From contig BSYQ01000007.1 in assembly GCA_030272585.1 (NCBI GenBank), positions 4,778,001 to 4,842,000 on the forward strand: a stretch of DNA of 64,000 nucleotides, given 5' to 3'. The translations under genes and the position numbers were made by a program. The DNA comes from Bryopsis sp. KO-2023 (taxonomy: Eukaryota > Chlorophyta > Ulvophyceae > Bryopsidales > Bryopsidaceae). The notes below the pieces were generated by a model. The model was not told the origin of the DNA, ran no database searches, and saw nothing but the letters and a program-made list of their open reading frames with translations. Shown here piece by piece: positions 36,677 through 49,428 of the stretch (its first letter is position 1; every line of letters begins with the position of its first letter).

Positions 36677-39600
36677 ATGGAGATAACCGAGGATTCGAGG
36701 GACGATGAGTTGGCTGAACTCTCGAACAGGACACACAAAGACCTTTACCGTCAGTTGACGGCATCCCTCAAAAGAGAGGAACTGCTCTGGTTGCAAGGTG
36801 ACCAGACGACCGTTGTCGAAGGCCGCGAGCTTACCAACACAGCATGGAATTGTTTCGTCTGAACAAAATCTCGTGCACACACCCGCTCGTCGAGAAAGTG
36901 GAGGGCAGTCACTCTTACGTACAAATTCTAAATTTAGGCGCTGATGGACGAATCGGAAGAGTTGGGACTTTTTTCAGCATTTGTGAATAGCCCAGCGAAA
37001 GTATGGACAGTGTTCTGCGCGCCTAGATCTTGCTTCTGCCTGTCGCACGGCTGAGTTAGCAGCTTGTTTTTTTTGGAAGCTTGGGAGGAGGCAATCCTAA
37101 AACCGCAATTGTAGTTAGAAGAGAGGGGCCTCAGGAGGAGACTTGTAGCTACGCGCGCACGCGGAGTTTTTCTTCTTTGGGTTTCGAGTGGGTGTGGTTC
37201 GTGCAGGGCATGTGCAAATGGAACCTCCAAGCTCCGGTGTAGAGGCTTCGGAGCACGTCACTGTCCCTCCCGCGATCAAAATAAGACCCCTATCTGGCGA
37301 CGCGGTGAGTTGTCGAGAAGGTCTCCCGTACAGGGGAGGGTTGCCTCGATTGCGAACCAAGTGTTTCTCACGTTCCGTTGGAGATCATAAACTGGAGGGT
37401 GGTCGGACTGGCTGCGGTTGTTGTGGCCGGAAAAGCTTGCAGGACGAACTGTGTTGACATTCTGAGAAACAGCACTGAGAAAGGGGGTTTTGCTTTGGCG
37501 AACGCAGGAAATCGAGTCTGAGTACGCTGTTTCTCCATCCACGCCACTGTTGTCAACCGCCATTGATGAAAACGGATGGGTTTGCGGTGAGTTAAGCTTT
37601 TTCTTCAAATTGCAGTGGCCATCCTTGCGTATTGCTCCGCTCAGCGCAGAAATCGATAGCTCAACACCTCGAGAAGCGCTGACGGTTGCGCAGCGCATAT
37701 AAAAAGTAAAATATCTTGAACTGGATGTCTGGGAACGAACGCGAGGGACGGTCAGCGTCAAGCGTTGGAAAGAAGGGGTGCTGTGAGGCTTCTCGCTGAT
37801 CGTTTCGAACGCGTCACTTTGGATTCCTAAACATTTAGTACGGCGTTAGCTAAGCTGACTTGACGGTTACAACCTGTACTTGATATTTTCCAAACCTAAC
37901 CGAAAAGAGCAACACAGAAGGCAGTGTTTTTGTATTTTTTTTTTCTTTTTGGCTTTTGGGGGTGGGAAGGTAGCTGAGTGAATTATGTTTCTGAAATTGC
38001 TTTTAGGTGGAAATAATGTCGGTCAGCTTGGCGTTGGTAGCCAGGGCGATGTGTTGGACCCACAGCCTCTACAGGTGACTTAAGCTGGCTAAAGTCACTA
38101 TGTTTTTTTTTTTTTTAATTAGAAACATGCTGTTGAAACCTTTTGTCGTAAAGTGTGGGGGTGGAAACTGTACCAAAATGAACTTTGGGGAGGGAGGAAG
38201 GCTAGGTAGCCTGTCATAACAGTTGTTGGAGCTTTTTAATACTTTAGAAAAAAAAAGCCTCCAACACATATTGCCCCAGTAACTCAATACGGGGTAGCAG
38301 GTGTCGCTTTCCTGTGGTTTCATCCCTGACAAAATTTGTTGTTTTGTTGAAAGCTAGGCATAGTTAAAATAAAATAAATTGATAAAACAGCATTTCCTAC
38401 TCGTGATCAAATTGCTGGCAAAATCATCGATTTTATGTTTTTTTATTTTTTTATTTTTATTTTTTTATAGGGTGTGAGACGCTGGGGTGCTGTTAGTTTT
38501 GGGGATAATCATGCTGCTGGGGTGAGTTGTGAAGGGCAACTTTACACTTGGGGACTCTCCAACAAAGGTCAACTCGGCCATAAAAATGAAGAGGCCAATG
38601 AATTGCCCACTCAAGTCATGGATCTCGAAAACATGGAAGTCAGGTGGGCTGCTGTGAATTTCGTTTCGCTTGGACAAAACAGATGGGGAAAGAGTTTTGC
38701 AAAGGATGAGTGGTGCTCGAAGCAGAAGAGAAAAAACACCACATGGAATCTTGACGAGCAATTTTTTTTTTTGCAAGATTCTATTTATCTATTTAGTATC
38801 TGTAGATACATTATATATCTGTGTATGTAATTATTTCTTATTGTAATCAGGATTATTAATGTTCTTTTTTTTTTGGGGGGGGGGTAGCACAAACAAAAAA
38901 AAATCCTGAAGGAAGCAAAAGGGAAACATTGGCACACTGTGTAACCTGTGTGAATGAGAAGCTTCTGGGCTCAAAATCTGGATCCAGTGCGGCCCTGTTT
39001 TCTTGTCAGACTAATCTGTGAATTCAGATATCAAGGATTTTTTTTCCGCCCATTTCAGGGATGTCGCGTGCGGTTCGGAACACACCGTGGCAGTGACAGC
39101 GCAAGATGTATTTTCATGGGGGGCTAATGATTGTGGTCAACTGGGGCAAGGAGATTTAGCACCAGAAAGGGTGGTGAAGCCGAGGGTGGTGAAAGCACTG
39201 CATGGAAAGATGGTTGCTCAAGTAGTCTGTGGACGCTATCACACTCTGGCAGTCACCGCACAATCTCATGTGGGTAGTTATCTTTTCGCTGGACCCCGTA
39301 ATAAAGCAATAAAGCAAAAAAAAACAAAACAGGACCTCCCTTTGAAAGTCGCAAAAAAAAAAATCCAGAGATGAATTTTTGTTTTTTCAAGAAATTAAAC
39401 TGAATGAGAACACCCACAACAAGATTGGAAACAAATCTGCAAAAAATATAAATGCGGTAGGAATAATAAAATCTCAGTTTACGATTTTTCTCTGTCGGGG
39501 GCTTAATTTTTTACTTCTGCTCATTAATTTTTTCCTGAATGTTTTTTTGTTTTTTTTTCTTTCCACAGGTGTATGCTTGGGGAAGAAATTTCCACGGGCA

Positions 39601-42600
39601 GCTGGGGCTCGGGGACCGGTTTGAACGCCGGACTCCCACATTGGTGGATGCGCTTTGGGCGCTCCCTGTGAAACAGCTGTCTGCCGGGGATTCACATTCG
39701 ACTGCTCTGACCAGGTCAGGGTACCTATTCACATGGGGATCCAATCAGCAAGGCCAACTGGGCTTGCCCCCAGATGCAGAACATGCTGCTCTGGCCACCT
39801 TCGGCAGGAGCAACTCTTCACGGAGGAAACTGCAGGTAGTTTCATGGTTCTGTCTGATTGTTTCGTTTTATTTATCTTGAAAAAACTAAAAGGGGGGGGG
39901 AAGGGGCTGGGATTCGATCGATTCTTTTTTGGCGCAAGCAAGGCTGCAGCGCTGACGTTGCACATCAATTGTTTCAGAAAAAAGTGAACCAGAAGTTTCT
40001 GTCGGCCATGCTCGAGATGGGGATTGCCCGGGAAAAAGCCGAACTGGCCCTTCTGGAAACCAAAAACGTGAATGTGGAGCTTGCTGCCGAATGGCTGTTC
40101 AGTGCTCCGGATGGCATCATCGAAAAACACTTGGAGGACGAACGGCAGGCGGTCGCATCCGAACAAAAAACAGTGGATGGAACAGACGACAAGTCTGTGC
40201 TTGCCCCAAGAAGAGTTCCATTAAAGGTGCGTCTTTCAGTGGTTTTAAAAAGTCACCCACATTGTGTGGGCTGAGCATCCATGCCCAATATGCCGCCACC
40301 CAACTCGTTTTCTTCCTTGTGTTGATGGAGAATATATGTACACACACGCACATATTCATAGTTTTTTTGAAATAGAAATTTTTCCACACATGGCCAAAAG
40401 GCGGAGTGCAGCCCGTTCACGGAATGTGTTTTTGGCTGATATATATTTTCTGTGCACAAATTCAGGGCGTTCGGTCAGTTTCTGCCGGCGGCCGCCACAC
40501 GGTGTGTGTTACTGCCCATGGAGTGTACAGTTGGGGGTCCGGGGAGCACGGGCAGCTGGGACTCGGCACCTTCAACAGCAAGGATTTGTTCACCGAAGTT
40601 GTGGCACTTCAGGGCAAAAACATTCAGCAAGTCGCATGCGGAATGTACCACACCATTTTTTTGACAGGGTGGGTAAAATCTGTCGGAAATGGTGCTTTGG
40701 ATTGGTTGCGCCTGCCTTTGCAGAAACTGTCAAAAAAACAGTGGAATGCAGCAAAATAAACAAATATGCACACAACAGTTGATTAATAGAGTAATCTGCC
40801 ATGCCTTTCCATGGATCCATCTCCCCCCCCCCCCCCCTCAACTTGATTTCAGGTTGTTTTTTTTTGTTGCTGTTGGGAGTGATATTTTATTCTGAAGAAT
40901 CCGCCATTGGTTTTTTTGCTCTATTTGGTTCTAATTCAGGGAAGGTGACGTGTACGGGTGCGGGGCAAACGATTGTGGGCAGCTGGGGCAAACCAGCTCC
41001 TCGACCGGCGAAGCCGTTTGTTTTCCAGCACCGCTCAAACTGACACTTCCATTCATGCCAGAAAAACCCCATCGTAACCAGAGGAAGCAGCCCATTGTGG
41101 CCAACGTCAGCGCCGGAGGCAACGCCAGCAGCTTCCTCACACGCTCGCCTGACGAAATTCCAGACACGAATTCGCAAGGCTTATGGGAAAAGTGAGTTTG
41201 TATATGACCCAACCTCGAACCTCGATGGGTTGTCGGCACAGCCTCACCACATGTATATTGAGGTTTTCCTAGTTTATCAATGTTACTCACAAAGATTGGG
41301 TGGGGGGCAGGCTGCAAGCAAGCATCGCCGGTGTAAAGGAGTGCAGCCGGGACTTCATTCTTCCATGCAACTCGAGAGTCCGAGCTCTGGCAACCGCCAT
41401 TGAAATGGTGTTTGGGTCCGCTGCTTCTCTGAGCGCCACCTTCGGATACGAAGATTGTGGAGGGCTGAATGTCGAACTTCTGTACAAAGTCCAGGAAGAA
41501 ATTCTCGCCCTTTGCGTCGAAAAGTAAGAACAACTTTTGGCTTTTTTTCTTTTTTTTGGGAGGGTTGCTGTTCTGAACATTTTCCCACCGTATCGGAGGT
41601 TCTGTAAGTTTTTTTGTTTTTTTTTTGACCTTTCTTGCAGGTATGTCACTGAGCCTGGTGCGCAGTTGACATCAATGAGTGACGTGTGCAGTGTCAGGTA
41701 CAGATCCACGTTCCAAACCTGTAAGAAGAACTTTTCAAAGATTTTTTTTTTCCTTCTTTTTTTGAAGAAAAGCAACATCAACATTTGGCAAGGGTGGTTA
41801 AGTGATGAAACTTGTGCTGTTTACCCCACTCATAACGGATACGTGTTGAGAACAAATCTGTACTCTGATAACCAACTCTTGGCCCCACACTTTCACAAAT
41901 TCGCAAATTTCATCCTTCATATGTTTCAGCAAGGGAGCCAACCGGCCTGCACTGCTTATTCACATGACTAATATGACATCTTGTCGATTTTTTTTTTGAA
42001 TTCGAAAGAGGAGTCCGGTGTTTGATGTTGGTGTATGTTGCGATCTTCCCAGCATTGTGCAAACCCTTTCGAAGGCGGCCACGACTTTGGTGGAGGACCT
42101 TTACAGCCACGTGAAGCTTCTGGGAACACCAGAGCGCGCCCAAGTCTTGCTGGCAGCCGCCCAGCACCCCTTGCTGATCCAGCAGTCCTACGCGAAGTCG
42201 CTTTTGCCCAGACTCTGTTCCACCATCCTCAACGCCCCCTCGGCCGCCAGCCGTCTGCTCGTCAAATGGTGGGCGGAGTACCCCGAGAAATTGCTGGAAA
42301 CTGCGGTGGTGCAACCGCTGCAGTCTTACGTGACGAAAGAGCTGATGGCCACCAAGAAGCTGACGGTGAGCGTCATGAATGCAATCAAAGTTTTGGCCAA
42401 GGTGGAAGAGTCGAATGACCTCGGACAGAAGCTGCAGCCGGAGGCTTTCTACAATCAATTGATCAGGTACCCGGGGGGGGGGGTTCCATTTCCGGCTTTT
42501 TTGACGATCCACTGAGTGTGTTGCTTTCTTTTCCTTCCCTTTTTTTTCCGGTATGGCTGTTAATTTTTGGCTTTCTTTCCCTTTTTTTTTGGCAGTGAGA

Positions 42601-45600
42601 AGATGGATGTTTTGGATCATTACATTGCTTGGCGTCAAAGCCACGATCATCCCCAAAAGCGTCCAGGCCAAGATGGGCCATTTTCGTTTTGCACCTATCC
42701 ATTTTTGCTGGATGCCAGAGCCAAAAGCAAACTTTTACACATGGAGGCCAAACTGCAGATGGAACAAGTAAGAAGAAACATTTCTTGCAATCATTACCAA
42801 AAAAAAGTAAAAAAATATAAAATATAAAACGTACAGAAAATAACAAATGGATGGAATTCCTGTCACCATGTTTTTTTTAAACATATGTATTGTCATATTG
42901 TCATCATGTGCAGCCAGACTAAGTTTTCCCTCATGGCTGGATGTCAGACAATCGCGCAATCGCGGATGGAGACAGTTTATGGACCTTTCAAAAAGAATCG
43001 CCGGGAACCAGAGGATGGCCGTGTCTTGCCGGATCGAAAAATAGCACTCAAGCGAGAGGACAACGATTCAGGCAAGAAGAAAAGACCGAACAGCAGCGAT
43101 GCAGGGCGACGACAAAGAAAGGGGGAAAGCGTTGGACTCAGGTAAAAAATAATTAAAAAAAAGATTTGAAAAAGACTCGAAAAGAATGAAAAAAATAAAG
43201 AAAAAAAATCACCATGCAGCGTATCAAATGATGCAATCTGTCGTCAAAAACAACCAAAAATCAGGGGGCTTCTTCTTGGGAAGGGGGCTTCTTCTTGGGA
43301 AAGGCTATCAAAGATCTTTAACATTAGTTAATCACATTATGGCAATTCAGATTGCTTTCCGGTGCAACACATTCTTGATTTGTGTATGTGTCTTGGACAA
43401 TGCATTAAACATGGATTCATTGTTCTGAATTTTTTTTTTCCTTCTAAATCTTAGAGGGCTTCTGTACAACATTTTGCGGCACAATCCAAATGGACAAGGT
43501 GTGTCGGAAATGAGTGATGGAGGCCCGCAAGCCGGACCAAGCGGAGCAGAGTTTGATCTCGGATTGAAGAGGTCAGGTTCCCTCCAGCTTCCCCGGCCTG
43601 AGGAAAGCGGCATCCCGGCCACGCACTCCGACATGTGCATACTGAGAATCAGGCGAAATCACTTGACAGAAGACGCCTTGGACGAGATTGCTCGACAGCA
43701 CAAGAAAGACCTCTGCAAGCCGTTACGTGTACATTTTATTGGGGAGGAGGGAATCGATGCCGGCGGGGTCAAGAAGGAGTTTTTCCAGCTGTTGGTTCAG
43801 CAGCTGTTATCACCCGACTATGGAATGCTGGTGTATCAAGCTGAGTCCAGAACTTACTGGTGAGCAATGACTGGATGCCACGATTTTTTCAAAGAAAATT
43901 GTTTTTCTGAGGAGTCGTTGCTTTTGATCATTATTTTTTTTCCAGCTGCTTTTATTTTCTTTTTTTGTGGGGCTTTTCCGAAAGCAATTCTTTCCTTTGA
44001 AAACAAAAATAAATTGATGGAATATTTTACATCAATTTTTTTTTTTAATGGAAAGACGTTCAAAGCCAAAAAAAAAGAAAAAGTGTTGAAAGCAATACTC
44101 CAAGTTCATGTTCCCAATTCCCAACCGACCAAAAACGTAAAGTGGAATTAAGTGGATGTGGACTTCAGGTTCAACCCCTATTCCCTGGAGCACGAGGATG
44201 AATTTTTCTTGATTGGGTTGGTGCTGGGTCTGGCAGTGTACAATGGAGTACTGCTCGATTTCCCTTTGCCGATGGTTCTCTACAAGAAACTCATTGGACA
44301 GGAGGTCGCTTTGCGAAATCTCTGTGAAATGCAACCCACTGTGGGAAAATCGCTCCAGCAGCTACTCCAGGTGATTGTCTTGATGTTAAAAAACAAAACG
44401 CCGAAAAAGAATTAGAAATAGCTAGAACAAAAGATCATATCTGTAAAAAAAAATTGAAAAATATTATGTCCACATGCGAAAAAAAAACCAAAAAAACCTC
44501 GTGCAACTAGCACAAAGTAAATACAGTGAGATTTTCAAGGAGGTAGTAGTGGTATGATTTTTTATTTGTTTAGTTTTTTTGTTATTTTTATTATTTATTT
44601 TAAATATTTGTTGTTTTCAACCCCTTACTAATTTTATTTCTCAACTTTTTAAACAATTCGATATAGTTTTATTAAACTTTTAAGAATGTTGAAACCTTCA
44701 TGTTTTCCCCCCCCCCACACAAACACAAAAACAGTACGAAGGCCCTGGATCGGTGGAAGAGGTTTTCTATCAAACATTCAGCATCGACATGGACGTGTTT
44801 GGCGAAATCAAAACCGTCGCCCTCAAGCCAGGAGGCGAGGATATCATGGTGACGGAGGAAAACCGCCGAGAGTACATAGACCTGTACGTAGATTACGTTT
44901 TGAACAAGTCCCTCCACGTTCCTTTCGAAGCTTTCGCCAAAGGGTTCAGGACGATCTGTGGAGGTCCTGCCATTCACCTCTTCAATCCACAAGAGCTGGA
45001 GCGCCTGGTGTGTGGAAATCCCCACCTCGATTTCGACGCTCTCGAGAATAACGCGCGATATGATGGAGGATTCACCAAAGAATCTCAGGTGAGGGGACCG
45101 TGGCCATATTTCCGGCGGTACATTTTCGAAATCTAAACCCCTCAGTACAGATACTGAACCCCATCCTCAGATGCTGCACACATGTATTGCAACAACCTTG
45201 CTTACATTTCCCTGATGGCGTTTCGATGTTGAGAGAAGCTGCGTTTCGAGTTTGGTTTTCCCCCACCCCTCTTTCAATTTGACTCCAAACATTGAAAAAA
45301 AAATTAAGACAGGAATAACTAAATCTTTCACAGCAAAATTTGACGAAATAATGATGAAGGAACCATATTCCCCGATGTTGCAGGCAGTACGATGGCTTTG
45401 GGAAATAGCGAAGGAATTCCCTCTGGACCACAAGCGATTGTTTCTCAAGTTTTTCACGGGCAGCGACCGGGCCCCGATCGGCGGATTGGGAAATCTGAAG
45501 TGCATCATTCAAAGAGACGGAACCGACAGCCGCAAATTGCCGACCTCTCACACTTGTTTCAACACACTCCTCCTTCCGGACTACAGCAGCCGAGCGGAGA

Positions 45601-45656
45601 TGGAGGATCGATTAAGACTCGCGATAATGAATGCCGAAGGTTTCGGCCTTGAATGA
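36677..45656 (+). CDS. HECT-type E3 ubiquitin ligase with RCC1 repeats and UBA domain (HERC-like)
   Basis: HECT ubiquitin ligase related to HERC3/4. Nineteen exons join in phase: 36677-36797, 37207-37304, 37508-37586, 38007-38074, 38471-38643, 39059-39269, 39569-39835, 39978-40226, 40466-40668, 40940-41191, 41311-41523, 41641-41697, 42011-42466, 42596-42767, 42918-43141, 43455-43859, 44169-44370, 44735-45088 and 45384-45656; 1358 residues. Several RCC1 blades (GGNNVGQLGVG, LYTWGLSNKGQLGH, VFSWGANDCGQLGQG, VYAWGRNFHGQLGLG, LFTWGSNQQGQLGLP) precede a UBA domain in exon 8 (about 345-385, MLEMGIAREKAELALLETKN). Two further blades follow (VYSWGSGEHGQLGLG, VYGCGANDCGQLGQ). A helical linker leads to the HECT domain from about 1015, with GIDAGGVKKEFFQLL, LIGLVLGLAVYN, YDGGFTKES and LPTSHTCFN; the catalytic cysteine is Cys1326. 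It would accept ubiquitin from an E2 and pass it to unknown substrates. Exon 12 uses the donor at 41698 because only that keeps phase into exon 13. Confidence 0.92.
43264..43301 (+). repeat. Perfect 19-nt tandem duplication in a HECT-ligase intron
   Basis: The unit GGGGGCTTCTTCTTGGGAA occurs twice back to back at 43264-43282 and 43283-43301, inside the intron between exons 15 and 16. It looks like a recent slippage product. Confidence 0.85.
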
Positions 45657-48600
45657 ATGATGTGTGTGTTGGGCCGAGATTTCTGTGAGGGGAATTTGGT
45701 GCTTTTCGGGGGTTTTGTGTTTTTGTTTTCTGCATTGCACGCTTCTGGGGGTCCGGTAAAAAAGGTGTGAGGTAGAGAGTGAGGGGTGATAAAAAAAGTG
45801 TGATGGGAAAGAGGGGGTGGGGTGGGGGGAAGAAAAACAAAAACAGAACAGCAGGAGATTGTTCAGGATTTAGCAGTTTTGATCATTCGAGGGTTTGGGG
45901 GGAAGAGGTGGGGTTTTTTTATAGTTTTGGCGAGAGGGGGAATTTTCAGGAAGAGAAAAAAAAACTGGGTTGTGTGGAACCTGGAGGGAAGGACCAACAG
46001 AAAAAAAACAAGAAAAAAACACGAGTGGTTTCGGGATGCTGTCGATTGGCATGCTTTACCTCTTTCTATAAAGGAAAAAAAAAAAGGATTTTGCTTCAAT
46101 TTGGGGGGAGGGGGGGGTTTCTATCGATATTGATGGAAAGAAGAGAAGAAAGGTTTAACAGAAAAAAAGAATAGTTATATAACACGAACAAAAAAAAAAG
46201 GGAAAAAAAAGGAAAGAAAAGAGATGAAAAAGAAAATGCACCTGGTGTTGTGGCTTTGTTTTTGCACATCTTGTGGTTTTTCTTTGTCTTTTTTTATATT
46301 TTAATGTTTCGAACTGTTTAAAAAAAAAACATATTCTGTATATTTTTTTGTTTTTTTCTCTCTCTCCTTTTTTTTAATGTACTCTTCTTCGAAGGAAAAA
46401 AAGGTTCGACAAAAAAAAAAAGAGAGAGAGAGACAAAAGAGAAAGGGGGAAAAAACAAGGAATGAAAAAAAAAAGACAGGGAGAGAAAAAAAAAGAGGTG
46501 GAAAACCTGCCTTTCTGTACTAGCGATTTCTACGTGTTTTTGATTTTTTTTTTTTTTGTGTGAGAGAGAGAGTGGATGTTTCGAAATTACCGAAACGAAC
46601 AACGATGGTTTTATTTTTTTTGAAAAGAAAAGGGAGAAAAAAATCACCAATAGGAAAAAGATTAAAAAACAAAAAACAAAAAAAAAAGGAAGAAAAAAAA
46701 AGAGGGAAAAATTCCTGGTCATCTCTGTTTCGCATTTGGAAGGATGACTTGGGAGGATTTTTTTTTTCCCTTCTCTCGACGGGTGCAATTAGGACGTTTG
46801 ACTTCATTTTAACACAGCATTTTGTGTATGTGTGTGTGTATATGTGTGTATATATATGGATATATATATGTGTTTGCCTCTGTCAGCTGGTGAGGGTCTT
46901 TTTCCCCTTGGTGAGGAATGTGGATGAAAAGGAAAAGGAAAAGATCAGTGCGTGATCAGTTCATTCTACTCGGGAGGGAAAAAAACAAGAAGAAAAGAAA
47001 ACAAGAAAAGAAGAAAAGCTTAGTTGGGTTTTTTTAAGCCTGAATTGGACCCCATCCCCTCACACTTCTCACACTCCTCCCCCTCCCCCTCACTCTTTTC
47101 CCTCTTTTTTTTTTTCCCTTCCCCCAAAAGGGACGAGGGTAAACAACAAAAAAGGAAAAAAGAACGTTGGGAAAGGAAGTAAAGGGAAAAAAAAAAATAA
47201 CCGTAGATTCCTGAGAATTTAGAAAAGGGAGGGGGGGAAGGGGAGAGAAGAAAGAAAATGGAGGCAAAAAGTGAAGATTCTGCTTTTTTTTTCTTCTTTG
47301 GTTTCTGTTTTTCTTTTTATTATACATAAAATCATTGTGATTTTCGTTAGATTTTTTTCTCAAATTTTCTTTGGAAAAGGAGAGTGGGGGGGAGGGGAGG
47401 GGAAAGGAAATGGATGGGGTGAATGCTGACTTTGACAAGATGATGAGTTGTTTTAAGAACTTGTGTTTTTTTTGAGGTTTTTTAAAAAGAATATCTATAT
47501 GTGCATATATATATATATACAGACTTTTTCTTTTTTTGGACATGTGCAAATATATATTTTTTTTATGTTTCTTCTCAAAGTAATGCAAGATGGAAAGACA
47601 TGGCTTAAACAAAACACCCGAGGAGTTGGGTAAAATGGAGGCAAGAAGTTGAAATTGGGAAGAAAAAAAAAAACTGAAGGGAATTAAAGATAAGGAATAT
47701 TCCCTGTGTGTATATTTTATTTTTCTTTCTTTTTATTTGCTTCTGTGCGTGTTTGTGTGAATTTTTCTTTTTTTCGCACTTCTTGGGGGTGTATGGAGAG
47801 GGAGGAATGCTAAAAGACTTCTCAAATGTAAAACAAAAAAAAAGAAAAAAACTCGTTTGTTTGGATTTCGTTGGATTTCGTGAGTACCCAGAGGGGGATT
47901 TCGAAGGTAAAAGAAAAAAAACAACAGAAAAAAAAATACATAATTAGAATTTGGGGGTTAGAGGGGTGGGGTGAAACAAGCCACAAAAAAAAAAAAAAAT
48001 ATTTCAGGTCACCGATGAGAAACCAATGAAAAAAAAATGGGCAAAAGACAGTTGATTGAAGTTTTGTAATCGCAACTGGCCTTGCCACAGGTGCATTTTT
48101 TTCTCTTCTATTTTTCTTTTCTTCCGTTCTTTTCTTTGGTTGTGAATTTCCTTTTTATATCTATATATATATATATATTTGTTCTTTGTTCCAAGCATGC
48201 AATTGCACTAATGCGTGCATGGTGGCGTTTGGCCAAAATTCTGTTGTGAGACTGCGTATGTTTTGAAAGACACAAAGGCGGGTTGGGAAAAAGTAAATTA
48301 TGTCTATGGGGCAAAAAGCAAAACAAAGCAAAGAGGGTGGTTTTTTTTCCTTCTTCAATGAAGGAGGGGGGAGTTGGGAGGGGGAGATGAAAAAATATAT
48401 TAATGATTTTAGCAAATCGTGATAATAAGGTGAGGTGCATACGGCATTCGACGAGATTTGTTTTGCCCAGTTGGTTGTGGGGAAAAGAGGGCTTCTTTTT
48501 TTTTTCTTTCGTCTGCCTGGTGGTGTGTGTGTGGGTACATTTGTAACATAATGATGGCCGTTTTTGGTGAACGAGGTTTTTAGAATTTTTTTTGCTTTTG

Positions 48601-49428
48601 CGTTAGTTGGGGGTGAGTTGCTGGATAACTCCAAAAAGATGTTGGGGGGTAAAAGAAAGAGGGAAAAGACTTGCTAGCTTGCTTAGAAAAAAAAAAGGGC
48701 TGGGGGGAAGGTAGGTGGGGTGGGGTGGGGGTTTCAAAGAGGATAAAAAAATTTCATCAATATGAACTAGCAACTTGCTCTGGCGACCTGCTGGTTTTTC
48801 TTGGCTTTTTTTTTGTTTGGGAATGAAAAAAAAAAGGGGGGGGGGGAATTGGAATGAATCAAAAACGCAGAATCGTGTATTGGTGGTTATCTATCGACGA
48901 GAATGATGCAAGAGGGAAGGGGGTTTGGTATTTTTTTTTTCTTGGTGTTTTGTTTTTGCTTCATTTTTCTTTTTTGGGTAACGTTCCAAGTTCCGAGTGC
49001 AGATATTTTGATTGTTGCTGAGCTGCTAGAGACTGCACTTGACGATTTGTAGTTCTGCTGGCGGGGTTGTGTGTGAAAATGATTGGACATGTTGAGGTCC
49101 TTTGCCATTGTACTATTTTTCGGGTGGGCTGAGTCGCTCCCAATAAAACAGCAAGAATTTTAACAAGAAAAACAATCACCTGTACCCACTCACATCACCC
49201 AAAAACTGAGCTCTTTTTTCCCCACAGTATTGGGTGCATCTCCAGACTGCACTCTAGGGAGTTGAGAGTTGAGTGAATGCAGACGTTTATTTCTCTACAC
49301 TTTCTGACAGCCACCAAGAATTGACTGTAAAACAATCGAGGGATGGAAAGCATGAGCTTCTACCAACGCCCCCGCAACCCAATACTTAAACCTCTGGAAA
49401 AAAAAAACGCGATTCTCCTGTAGAACTG
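45657..49428. other. 3.8-kb low-complexity stretch without recognisable gene
   Basis: Between the convergent HECT-ligase and sulfotransferase genes the sequence is dominated by A, T and G homopolymers, TA and TG microsatellites (for example near 46820-46870, 47505-47520 and 48160-48178) and purine-rich blocks. Open frames here are Lys- or Phe-rich translations of the homopolymers. Part of it must be 3' UTR of the two neighbours. I see no exon, RNA gene or mobile element. Confidence 0.6.

Noticed and set aside
41910-42671. 253-codon open frame on the minus strand
   Set aside because: Antisense to HECT-ligase exons 13 and 14 and through introns on both sides; composition is low complexity where it leaves the exons.
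47034-47612. 192-codon Lys/Phe-rich open frame on the minus strand
   Set aside because: Translation of homopolymers and microsatellites with no domain or splice context.
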